DNA of 64,000 nucleotides, taken from positions 121,408,001 through 121,472,000 of the forward strand of contig JASDFA010000010.1 of assembly GCA_035772735.1 (NCBI GenBank), written 5' to 3'. The notes below the pieces were generated by a model, which saw nothing but the letters and a program-made list of their open reading frames with translations, ran no database searches and had not been told where the DNA came from. The DNA is from Datura wrightii. Taxonomy: Eukaryota; Streptophyta; Magnoliopsida; Solanales; Solanaceae. The first letter of the stretch is position 1; the number at the start of each line of letters is the position of its first letter. A program made the translations under genes and the position numbers. Shown piece after piece: positions 10,798 through 20,623 of the stretch.

Positions 10798-10897
10798 TGA
10801 TCTTGGGCATATTTACACGCCCAAATGCTATTTTGTAACTTAGTTTAGTCATGTTTGTTAATTTATTTAATTACTTTCTCATGTAAATTTTTACAAC
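10798..10897 (+). mobile_element. AT1 3' LTR, first about 100 bp
   Basis: It begins TGATCTTGGGCATATTTACA and matches the start of the solo LTR that ends at 18639 when that is read on the minus strand, including the downstream CTCATGTAA. Similarity stops at about 10897, where a minus-strand TK-type LTR begins, so the rest of the LTR is missing. The exact breakpoint is uncertain by a few bases. Confidence 0.65.
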
Positions 10898-12809
10898 TAT
10901 GTCCGAAAAAGCCTCTAACACTAAAGAGATGATAGGACAAGACCCCAAATAACTCACTATAGTCTGAAACTAAAAATGTTGAACATTTCTAAATAGAAAG
11001 GCCCTAAAAATGAGGATTCACCAACTGGGCTGAGGAAAGCCAACTCCGTAAATCTGACTATCGACGGGACTGAGCATGGATATCGGAGCCTGTATCATGA
11101 AACAATATAGCATAGAGTATGCGGTCAGTACTTGGAGAGTATGCAAGGTAAGTAAAGTGGATAGTTAAAATACATAAGAGTTCATAAGAGTAGGACAACA
11201 TGATGATAACGTAAATATCAAAATGTAAACATAAGGGCTCAAGGTTTTCAAAACATTTAAAAATCAATCATATTCATAATCATGAGAGAAAAGAATTATT
11301 AAACATGAGTTGAGCCACAGTACATAATCATAACCTTGCATAAATAATGAGGAACAATGAGAGATTCTTATAACCGACATACCCCATATGAGCACACATG
11401 GAGCTCGACCTGTAAAACCGTAGTCAAGATGGTTTTCGTACCTTTCCAAGGGTATAACCATGAAAATATGCATGATATAACTCATGAAAGTCCCATTTGG
11501 GAAAAAGGGACAGTCACAAAGGAGGTCCCATCATGGCTATAATGGCGCGTAGTTTTGAGACTCAGGGTATGCTTGGACCCCGGGCCTAATCGGTGTTAAA
11601 TACTACTCCCAAAATATATATAGTGCTCATAGGATAATAGGGATACATATATGAGATTCATGGGCTAGTTAAATTATCATAATTATAAGCATGCTTGAAA
11701 TACGTGAACCAGCCATGAAATAAGGCCCGTGACAGTCAAAATCATAAAACCATAAATCATTAAATTCATGAATACTTGTAAAATATGTATATACTTGATA
11801 TCTCATAAATCCATGATAAGTACTTAAGAGAAATCATATCATACATAATAGATCATAGTTGGGCTAATTTAGATCAAGATTATAACAAAATCATAACTTG
11901 ACTTTTCATAAAAACATACATAATTGGGAATAATTGGATTTAAAGTCAAATCTATAAATTTATATTCAAAATAGTCATAAAATATTCCCATAGATCATAA
12001 AACATAATCTAATACATGAAGGAGATTGACCCATCGATAGATCATATCGGTTTCACAAGAATTGTCTTAAACCTCATGGATCATGAAACTTGACTTTTAG
12101 AATTCAAATTCCTGAAATTTGAGAAGTGTTTAGGGCATGAGAGTAAAAGGGACTCTCATTCATAGCCTCACATACCTGGGTAAGTTGATTCTACTCTCTT
12201 CCTTGAACATCCAAAGGAAATTTAAGAAGAATTGGTGAATTCTAGCCTTGATCACCTCTAATAGCCTTCTAGTCTTGCATGCATGGAATGGTAAGGCTTA
12301 GGATAGGTTTAAATCTCTTAAAACCCTTCTAGGTGAGTTTAAAATGACATATTTTAGGCATTAGGAACTTAGGAATTACAAAAAATCCCTTGATAAACTG
12401 GTGCTGAAAAAATGAGGGACTAGATGAGTCATTGTCCCTGGCCATGACTCCTGGTCTACATTCATCATGAACACTGCAAAAGTCACTTGGGGTCCCACGA
12501 CTCATGGTGTACCCTGCTAGTCGTGGTGATGACCCATTAGGTGCACTGCCTAGACTCCTTAACCCACCATCTCCCTTGACCACGGATGACTTAACGGGTC
12601 GTGGTGCTGACCATGACTCGTGGTCATCTCCTATGGTTACACTGAACATAAAATCTCAATCAAGTCCTTGCCACTCCCACGAGTCACTTAATGACTGATA
12701 AGGTTCCTGACTGGTCACTGGACGACTCGTCCTATGACCTAGTGCAGAAATTCCTGCTTTTCACCGTTTCAACTATCGGGTCTGATCTTAGGGATTTTGT
12801 GGTATAACA
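10898..12809 (-). mobile_element. TK-b-type LTR, missing its last about 200 bp
   Basis: On the minus strand it starts TGTTATACCAC at 12809 and aligns along its length with the TK4 LTRs. Examples are the blocks at 11050-11160 (GTATCATGAAACAATATAGC and following) and 11530-11600, and the ACGACTC/GAGTCGT word region at 12410-12735. The terminal part that should lead to a TGACA end is absent, because the low end joins the AT1 LTR start at about 10897. No internal region is attached, so it is a solo or truncated LTR. Confidence 0.75.
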
Positions 12810-13395
12810 ACATACACGACTATTAACCATGACGGGGCTTAGAATTCGGGGAGAACATATGAGAATTCATCCATAAATTCAAATCGTAAAGCATGCTTTT
12901 CTAGAATTAAGGGATTTGGGTTTTTAGTATAAAAATTTGGGGCACAAAGATGAAAGGAAGTGCTTGTTGAAAACCCACATACCTGATTAGAAGGAATTCC
13001 CCACTTGAACTTGAACCTTGCAGCCCTTGAAGAAGCTAGGTGATCCTTGAGTTTTGAGAGAGGGGAGGAAGAAGAGTTTGAGAGTGTCTTTTTATGGAAT
13101 GTGGATTTAGGCTAGGAGGAACACTTAAAAATGTCCCATATGGTACTCAAAACTGCGTAGCTTAGGAGTTAGAAGCTTAGGATTTAACAAAAATACCCTT
13201 GGAAATTCGCAGGAAATATCCATCTGCTAGTCCCCATGAGGCATCCACGAGTGGTGGGACGACTCGTGGTGCCAAGTCGTGGAGTGCACTGAAACTTTTC
13301 TCAAAAATACCTCAAATCTACCGATGACTGACTTCACGAGTCATCAGCTAACTTAACGACTCGTGACTCCTTTCATTATCACTGACCTGTTCAAG
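12810..13395 (-). mobile_element. Second TK-b-like LTR fragment
   Basis: It repeats the layout of the neighbouring LTR on the same strand: an ACATACCTG block near 12980, a block near 13150-13200 resembling 12335-12395, then a CCACGAGTGGTGGGACGACTC word region at 13240-13370. It is probably an older LTR that the 10898-12809 copy entered or recombined with. Boundaries are approximate and both true ends are missing. Confidence 0.5.
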
Positions 13396-13938
13396 CGCAG
13401 GTGACCTCCACTGTTGCCAGTTCACTATTTGTTGGTTGTATTAGACTGATGGTTCAAGGGTTGTCACATGCGTTCCACCAGTTATTTTTAGTTCATCATA
13501 TCGTGTCCTAATTTTTGTTAGGTATACTGGTTGAAGGAAGCATCGCGCCTGCGTTTTGCAGTTTGCTACCGACGTTTCGTCAGTAAGGCACCAGTTTGCT
13601 TTTTTTACTCTCAACTTTCTACCACTCTCCTGCATTGGTTTGATGGCTAACGCTTGAGACCCTGCATTTCGCAGGTCCTGCGCTTCATTTTCCCTATTTT
13701 TCTTTCACCTAATTATTCATCCAATCAACCTATAAAACGTAATCATGAAAATACCAAAACATCAAAACATAAAAACACTTGGGTTGCCTCTATAGAAGCG
13801 TCTTATTTAATGTCGTGTCATGAAGGATACCTCTTTACTCATCAAATCTTTGTAGAGTCATCCTCTGAATCACCCTAACATCACACACTTCGTCTTGCAA
13901 TACCTCATTACTGAATACCGCTATCACCTTGCATTCAT
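13396..13938 (-). other. AT2 region after protease, with decayed hairpin
   Basis: On the minus strand this follows the protease. It contains the hairpin element in decayed form at 13778-13795 (CTATAG-AGGCAA-CCCAAG), preceded by a GACGCTT version of the conserved lead-in. Below it lies a GC-rich word region (CTGCGAAATGCAG and TTTGCAGTTTGC style repeats, 13400-13690) similar in kind to the leader words ahead of the third ORF in AT4 and AT5. No coding sequence is seen. The region is cut at about 13396. Confidence 0.5.
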
Positions 13939-14430
13939 CTAGGGGCTTAATGGTTTGACGAACCTTGAAGGTGACTTCCTCACCTCGACTCTAAATTTCA
14001 AGTCTTTGAGATCCACATCCATGAAAGCTTTACCCATGGCAAGAAATGGTGTCCCCAAGATGATAGGTACTTCAGCATTCATATCACAATCCAACACAAC
14101 AAAGTCGGTTGGATGGACAAATTTGTCTACCCGAACCAAGATGTCCTCTAACACACCCACATGTTTCTTGATGGATTGATCTGCCACTAACAGCGTCGTT
14201 GAGGTGGGTTTGAGGTTCCCCAACCCCAACTTCTAGAAATCAGAGTCATCAGATTTACGCTTACCCCAAGATCACATAAGGCCTTTTTAAACACGCATAA
14301 CCTAATAGTGCGGGGGATGGTAAAGGCTCGAGGATCCTCCCTTTTGGGAGCAATATTTCTCACTATTATTGCACTACAGTGATGTGTTACTTCCACTATA
14401 GCTTCATCAAAAACCTTCTTTTTCAATTAC
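13939..14430 (-). pseudogene. AT2 Athila/Tat-type aspartic protease
   Basis: This is the protease domain of an Athila/Tat-branch Gag-Pol. The N-terminal lobe (14426 down to about 14230) contains ALCDLGVSVNLM. Here the active-site Asp sits in the D-L-G form usual for this branch, followed by Val where Ala is common. After a frameshift near 14225 the C-terminal lobe reads LGLGNLKPTSTTLLVADQSI, then VDKFVHPTDFVVLDCD and PIILGTPFLAMGKAFMDV (to 13939). No RT follows: the sequence passes within about 150 nt to the end-of-pol hairpin. AT2 therefore kept gag and protease but lost RT, RNase H and IN. Confidence 0.8.
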
Positions 14431-15120
14431 AATTCTTTCATAAATTTTTCATAGCTCGACATTTGTAGCAATGCATCCACTAGAGGTATATTTATGGATA
14501 ATTGACTAAACATCTCAATGAATTTTTGAAACTGATTTTCCTCCTTCTTCTTTTCTAATCTCTGAGGATAAGGAGGTGGGATCCTAGGCTCTTGGCCCAT
14601 ATCAGTTAAAGCCTACTTGCTTGTTTCCTCCTTAACAGCTTGTCAGGGTCAATATCAATTCCCTCTTCATCAAGTTCTTCTGTTTCATCAACAATATTTG
14701 GTGCTTTTGGCACCTCATCATTAACATCATTTCTTGTTTTGGGGTTAACAACATTTTTAGGCTTAACACTCCCATCAGCCAACATCTTACCGCTCCTTGT
14801 GACAATAGCCATGTAATGATTTTCCTTCTTGGGATTAGGCATTGTGTCACTAGGGAGAGTCCCTTTCATTCTAAGGCTCATTTGAGTAGCAAGTGATTCA
14901 TATGGGCTTCTAAATGTTTGATAGAAGCTGAATGTGAACTCATTGTTTGAGTGAGATTAGAAACCTCCCATTTTAATTCCTTGACCCTGCTATCAATACA
15001 TTCCATCTTTTTAGCACTCTAGCCAACATCTCTTCAATCTTTGAGCTTCACATCGCTTACACCAGGTTACAATTGGGACTTTTCAGCCTTTGGAGGGGGA
15101 ACATATAGGTTCAAGCTTCG
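14431..15120 (-). pseudogene. AT2 gag, C-terminal part
   Basis: This is the end of an Athila-type Gag. The minus strand gives GTLPSDTMPNPKKENHYMAI and VTRSGKMLADGS (14881 down to about 14770), a conserved hinge just before the protease in this lineage. An acidic stretch follows (DETEELDEEGIDIDP, about 14670). Upstream text to 15120 is broken by several stops but keeps the coiled, Leu-spaced pattern of the region. It is continuous with the gag at 16583 once the solo LTR 15126-16577 and one GTGAT copy are discounted. The frame is interrupted throughout. Confidence 0.75.
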
Positions 15121-15125
15121 GTGAT

Positions 15126-16577
15126 TGTTGCGCCCCAACACACGCGCATGCGTACGTGGTCGTACACGTAATATAGTGGCCCTTTTTAAGAGTCAGATGT
15201 TGTCCCAGTGGGACTAGATTATTTCAGTGAATATTCGAGTTCAAGTGTTACTTCAAATTTCACAAGTGTCGGTTTTAGATATTTTTGAGAATTTTAATTA
15301 AGTTTAGGGGTGATCATAAAATAATCAAGAGAACAGTAATAAGAAGCAACTAGAATTAAGGCCTAACAATCATGCAATGCTACAATTCACGATGGTTCAA
15401 GTATTTAGACATCGGTTGCCGTCTAACGGAGTTGAAATGCAGTGTTCATGGTCTTTCGAGCCTCTAAACACAACAAACTAGTCTCACACCTACATCATTG
15501 AGCGGGGATGTGACGTCCTAATTTGTGAGCAATTTAAATATGTGGATGTGGTTTACGGGGTTTATACCCTTGATTATGAACTTTTGTACCTCTAATCATT
15601 TAACCTTGCTTAGCTTCACAACTACTTCTACAAGAAGAGTGTGGCAATTCTAAGTCGGTGTCTAGCTATCGTCTCATTTTGTTAACCAAGCATGGAAAAT
15701 TAGGTATAATATCTATCCTAACCGCGAATCCTATCGTAAAGATAAGAACTTGCTCCCTATGTTCATCCGTTCTAACCTAGGGTTAGTCTTTCGAGCTTTT
15801 TCCTAAGTTCAAAAAGTTTGTTTTCATGGTGAAAAACAACAATTAATATGAATGTAAGACAAAACAACAACCAAAGTCGAACCAAGGATGAAAATTAAGA
15901 AATCATATTCATATCATGTAGCCTCAACTCTCGAGGAAGGGTTTTAGCCACTCATGTTGGTACAATTACTCACAAACATAATTAAAGTAATGTACTTACA
16001 AGAATAGTAAAAGAGAATGAAAGTTCTTGAACCCTAGGTATAGTTTCCTCCCTTCTCCCTTCATTTTTTTCCATTTCTCTCAAATAATTTTGTGATCAAA
16101 TGATAAATATAAGCAAGTGTTTAGTTTATACTAAGTTGGAATTTGTAATTTTTTGTCGTGTGAGAACCAGTTCCGTGCCACGCTACCTAACACACAGCTC
16201 AGCCTCCATGGCACGGATGCATCACGGATGCTCACTGGTTTGGGCGTCTTGACATGTCTTGGCATGGGCAGTCGTGCATTGCCTGCTGTGGCAAGTTGTC
16301 TAACGCGTTGCCTGCCCCGCGTGGCATGCTGGTGTGTGCTACAACCCGCTTCTCATGCGACTCTTTTGCCTTTTATTCCAAGCTCTTCCTCAAGCTTTAA
16401 CCATTATATTTATTCCCTCATAAGCATTTTACACCTACAAAACAAAGACTAATCATGTTGGTTAGTTCAAGCACAAAAACAACTAAATTAATATGAGAAT
16501 ATAATCAATTAAATCAACAAACATGGCTAAACTAAGATATAAAATAGTACTTGGGAACATAATTATGCCCAAGATCA
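15126..16577 (-). mobile_element. Solo LTR S1 (Athila-type), TSD GTGAT
   Basis: On the minus strand it runs TGATCTTGGGC (16577) to a CAACA end at 15126. Perfect GTGAT duplications lie at 15121-15125 and 16578-16582. It is 1452 bp, with no primer site, polypurine tract or coding sequence between the ends. Its start and overall order match S2 and the AT5/AT6 LTRs, but the sequence is well diverged. A 42-nt dyad cassette lies at 16174-16215. It is the product of insertion into the AT2 gag followed by LTR-LTR recombination. Confidence 0.88.
16174..16215. repeat. 42-nt dyad cassette of solo LTR S1
   Basis: Arms are CGTGCCACGCTA and CTCCATGGCACG. The span is kept at 42 nt although the spacer has lost the GCGGAG core. 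Confidence 0.65.
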
Positions 16578-16582
16578 GTGAT

Positions 16583-17215
16583 ACCATTCCCCATCACGGT
16601 TTTGGTCACAATTACCCCATATTTCATTTCTATTAACCCAACCTTCACTGGGGCGGTTCTGCCAACTTTGATTCTTTTCATGTGGATGCCAAGGGCCTTG
16701 GGTTGCACCTTGATACCCCATGGTAAAACCCCCCATGTTATTCTTCATGAATTGGCACTCTTCTTCATACTTAGGAGGTGAAGCTTCACCATCATATTGC
16801 TTGTTCAATCCCCACAGCATTGACATTTTTGGACCCTGTTCCCATTATGCTTTGTCATCAATTCGAGATGGTTCATCATCATTGCTAGAGTCTCATCTCT
16901 CTCTATCTCTTTTCCTAATCTAAGCAATCACAATGCTTAGACTAGCACTACTTGAGGGTAGTTTAGTTTCTCTCGTATGCCAAGCTCAATTCATTTTAGT
17001 CATTCTATCCAAAAGAGCTTTAGTTATATCATAAGGTTTATCCATGAGGGATGCTCCTACTATCTTATTGGCAACTGACATGTAATGGAATCCAAATATC
17101 GGAAAAAACTTTGAAGTAGCACTCCATCCGCTTGCCCGTAGTTTGGACATAAGGCAACTTTCTTCTTAAACTGAAGCTATGCTTCATGTAAGGGTTCACC
17201 TGGGATTTTCCTGAA
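16583..17215 (-). pseudogene. AT2 gag, middle part
   Basis: This is the core of the Athila-type Gag between two solo LTRs. The upper part (17215 down to about 17060) encodes the end of the retrotransposon gag domain, with KIPGEPLHEA and KKKVALCPNYGQADGVLLQS readable in one frame. The lower part (16826-16583) reads YEEECQFMKNNMGGF, then NRPSEGWVNRNEIWGN, typical Gln/Asn/Trp-rich gag tail text. Stops and small frameshifts occur (e.g. Trp to stop in the HEA-x-L segment, near 17178). It carries no zinc knuckle that could be recognised. Confidence 0.75.
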
Positions 17216-18123
17216 CATGGTGTTCGGTCGTTTGTTGGGTATATAACTACACGCAAGTGCACGTGGTCGAACAAGTAGTAAAGTGGCTTAAGTAAGCCAA
17301 GTATCGATCCCACAGGGACTGGGATGAAGTGCAATCTGCTCAAGTGTACTATATTTTAATTCTAAAAATGCAGACAACAGCGTAACCAAAAGTTTGATAT
17401 TTTGATTTATAATTTTTATGCTAAATCTAAAACAACTATCTAATGTGAGTCTGAACTGTGAATGAGAGCATGCTGAGGTTAAACGAACATGTAATGAAAT
17501 TAATTATCGACATAATTTGGTTAGTCTTTTCCTCCGGTTGCTAGTCAAGAACTATTGCCAAGAGATTAAAACTCTCGTATTTAACCCCACTTAAGAATCA
17601 TGAACCATCCACCTACATTTCTGTGATTAAATGCAATTCATGTTCTAGCCATACAAACCCGGTTCCTAAATTGACTAATACGACTTTCAGGTATATTTCT
17701 ATCCTGAAAGTAAATCAATTCTCAATTTTCCCAAACTAAGAAAAGATCATATCCTATTAATTCACAACTTTCCAATTTCTTGCTCTCTCGACTGAAACCA
17801 GACTTTTTGGATATACATTAACGTAGGCCACACATTAATGCAGTAAGAACAAGAATTAATAGAACAACCAGGGAAGAAAAGATGAAAAACCAACTTAATC
17901 AACAATCACATTTCATTACAATTGTTCTTAACCTCAGCAAGAAGAGGATTTAGCCACTCGTTTGTGGATTAAACATCGTTAAATGAGTGTTAAACATACA
18001 AGCAATTGAATTAAAGAAGAAGGAGATAGAGAAAAACCCTGATAATTTCGTCCCCTCAACTGCCTGTAACCCATGTTCTTGCTCCACCAAGTCAGAATAT
18101 TGAAAAATGAACCTAAGTGTTCC

Positions 18124-18130
18124 ATTTATA
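18124..18130 (-). promoter_or_regulatory. TATA box of solo LTR S2
   Basis: The minus strand reads TATAAAT, 32 nt downstream of the first dyad cassette. The AT5 LTR (47243-47249) and AT6 LTR (53247-53253) have the same box at the same spacing. Confidence 0.6.
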
Positions 18131-18162
18131 CTAGTGGAAATTTTTCCCAAAATAACAAGCAA

Positions 18163-18204
18163 CGTGTCACGGAGTGCATCGCGGAGCACTGCCTCCATGA
18201 CACG
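18163..18204. repeat. 42-nt dyad cassette 1 of solo LTR S2
   Basis: Arms are CGTGTCACGGAG and CTCCATGACACG (one mismatch), with a spacer containing ATCGCGGAG. Confidence 0.85.
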
Positions 18205-18256
18205 CTACCGACGCGGACCTTCACTGGAAACTGGGGGTCCAGGGAATAAGGCCCAA

Positions 18257-18298
18257 CGTGGCACGGCGTGTAACGCGGAGCCATGCTACCGTGCCACG
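18257..18298. repeat. 42-nt dyad cassette 2 of solo LTR S2
   Basis: Arms are CGTGGCACGGCG and TACCGTGCCACG. Relative to cassette 1, T-to-G in the left arm is matched by A-to-C in the right arm. The spacer contains AACGCGGAG. Confidence 0.8.
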
Positions 18299-18644
18299 GA
18301 TCTATCGCGTACCCTCTCTGGAAATTGGGCGAAAATTCCTATCCAGGCAGAAGGCCTCCACGATGGCAGCGTGACACGGTTCCATCGCGGAGCCCCTTTA
18401 TTTTATGCTTTCCAATGCCTTGTCCCTTGCTCGCATCCGAGTCCAACCCCGATATCTTCCAACATGCATTTAATCTGGCCAAAATTACATTTTACCTGCA
18501 AAACAATGCTAATCATGTTGGTTAGTATAAATTCACATTTTATTACCAATTACATGAGAATGTATACACATTTATAGATAAACAAGGCTAAAATTCCACA
18601 TTTGAGTATCACTTGGGCATATAAATTTGCCCAAGATCACATGG

Positions 18645-19005
18645 CAATGTCATCTCTCAGCTACAACATCCTCGATAGAGAGAAGAACCTATCTAAGAAG
18701 GCTTCAGTCAATTCACACCATGAAATGATGCACCCCAGAGGAAGCTCCTCTAGCCACATGATAGCTTCTCCAGTCAATGAGAATATAAAAAGCCTCAATC
18801 TAATCAGCTCTTGACTTATATTTGTGATGTTTAAAGGTTGGCATATCTCAAGGAAATTTTGAATATGTTGATTTGCATTTTCACTTGGTTGAGCTCCAAA
18901 AAGTCCTTTCATTTGTAACAGGTGTAAAATTGTGTTGATCACGTGAAACACCGCATTCCCCACCGTGGCTTGTAGGCGAATGGCACCTGCTATATCCGAC
19001 ATCAT
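18645..19005 (-). pseudogene. AT2 gag, N-terminal part
   Basis: This is the start of the AT2 Gag, read on the minus strand from Met at 19005 (an upstream in-frame start may exist near 19030). It gives MMSDIAGAIRLQATVGNAVF and KGLFGAQPSENANQHIQNFL, then EELIRLRLF-type and MWLEELP text that opens the retrotransposon gag domain (residues about 60-114), ending FFSLSRML at 18661. A TAG stop follows. The frame then reaches the CATGG target site of S2. Homology and order match the gag of AT4 at 25588-27090. Confidence 0.78.
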
Positions 19006-19198
19006 TGGATCATCATCCTAGTGGTCCATGTGGCCATCCACAGAACCTTCTTAAGAGTGTTGGCTAATATCAGTCATCCCAAAGAGACACCCAAAAACAA
19101 CAAATGTAAAAACAAAATACAAGATGCTAAATTAATTCAACTCAACAATTAACTAAGGTCTATCTTATCCTATTTCCCTCTAACGGCGTCAAAATTAA
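19006..19198 (-). other. AT2 leader and primer-binding site
   Basis: On the minus strand, TTTTGACGCCGTTAGAGGG sits directly after the LTR end (about 19177-19196). This is a mildly decayed version of the TGGCGCCGTTGCCGGGGA primer site used by Athila/Tat elements. A T-rich leader runs to the gag start. Confidence 0.7.
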
Positions 19199-20618
19199 TG
19201 ACATTCAAATCCACTTGTCATAAGGAGGAAGTATAAACGATCGTCCCAATATAAATATCCAACTAAGTGCCGGGGTCAAATTCACAAGGAATAGATATTG
19301 GATGGCACAAAAGTTGTCTATCGAATTAAATTATGTTGCATCATTGTCTTAAAAATGGAAGGTAAAAATTGGGTGTTCAAAAGATCAAAATTAAACTTTA
19401 AATCAACTATTAATCAATAACAAGGTAACCAACATTTGTAAGAAAAGATGAGCAAGAAGTAGGGGCACGCTATTGACAGGGCATCAATTTGATTGGAATT
19501 AACTAGGAAATCGAATCATTACTCACAAGCATAAATAGGTCTGGACGAGGTGGCCCCAATATTTTTCAACCACTTGGGTGCCTTTTGCCTCAGGTTTTCT
19601 CAAACCCCAAGGTCCCAATAAATTCACCCACTTGACTTGTGTAAGATTTGAGCTATTTCTAGCCTCAAATCTCTAATGGGTGTATGACTATGGGTTTTGG
19701 CTATCTCTAGCCCAACCCTACACAATCAAGACCTAATTACCCATCATTGCTTTCTTACCCATATTTTGTTCCCCTTTTTCAAAAAAAAATAGAATAAGTA
19801 AACATAACTCACATTTGCATTTATGGATAATTCAATAATAATATGGGAAAAAAATAAAAGATTTATACTAAATGAGTAATTATAAGATCAATCTAGAAGC
19901 ACCTAATTTAATTTAGCCCCAATCATGCACACATCCCTAGTAAAGTATTTAGACACTCATAGATAAAAAATACAAGATCATACTAATGAATAAACTCGTA
20001 GAATTCATCATTAAGAGTGAATTGCAAGCTCAAAATTGCATTCAATGGAGGTTTTACCTTGAGAAAGAAGATGAAGAAAAGCTATCTCTATATTTCTATC
20101 TCTAAAACTATTCAATACTCTACTCTCCAATTTACTAGAAGTGAATGGAATGTTCAGTATGTTTCAAGCAATATACAAAAGTAGGTTAAAATTTCCTCTC
20201 TTTTTTTGTGCTGGATGATTTTTCCCTTCTGATGACAGCCTAACTTGCGATACACTAACATCCCGCCAGTTCCTATTCGCGGGGTGCCGCTCCATCATAA
20301 CTGGGGCCAGTGACTTCTGTGGCAATTCACCTTTGGCACCGGCGGTTCGCAGGTGTTGAACCGTGTTCCACCGATACACCGTCCCTTTCAATACAGTGTG
20401 CTCCTACGTTTGGCTGGCATTTCACTGGTGTCATCCGGTTGAATGCAGGTCCTCTTCTTTAGGCTTCATTCTTTTGTTCAATTTCTTTCTTTCTCTCTTT
20501 AAATTGATTGCCTACAAAAACAAAAGGTAAAGAGCATAAAATCCTCCTAAAATACTTGAAAACCAAATAAAAGATCATGTTTAAAAGCCTAATGAGTTGG
20601 TAAATTACCATCTCATCA
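19199..20618 (-). mobile_element. AT2 5' LTR
   Basis: It starts TGATGAG at 20618 on the minus strand and ends in CA at 19199, next to the primer site. It is 1420 bp. It is clearly homologous, in the same strand orientation, to 24102 to about 25430: for example the segments around 19590-19760 and 24460-24630, each with the phrase GGGTTTTGGCTAT-TCTAGCCCAA. A GC-rich word region (GCCGGCGGTTCGC and similar) lies at 20220-20400. The outer flank at 20619 is TK3 RNase H sequence. Confidence 0.8.
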
Positions 20619-20623
20619 ACATT

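Larger units (their letters stand above)
17221..18639 (-). mobile_element. Solo LTR S2 (Athila-type), TSD CATGG
   Basis: On the minus strand it starts TGATCTTGGGC at 18639 and ends CGACCGAACA at 17221. It is 1419 bp, flanked by identical CATGG at 17216-17220 and 18640-18644. Removing it and one CATGG leaves the AT2 gag reading on in the same frame, which confirms the insertion point. It is the closest relative of the AT5 and AT6 LTRs (46350-47779, 52350-53763). It holds two 42-nt dyad cassettes (18163-18204, 18257-18298) and a TATAAAT box at 18124-18130 on the minus strand. Confidence 0.92.
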
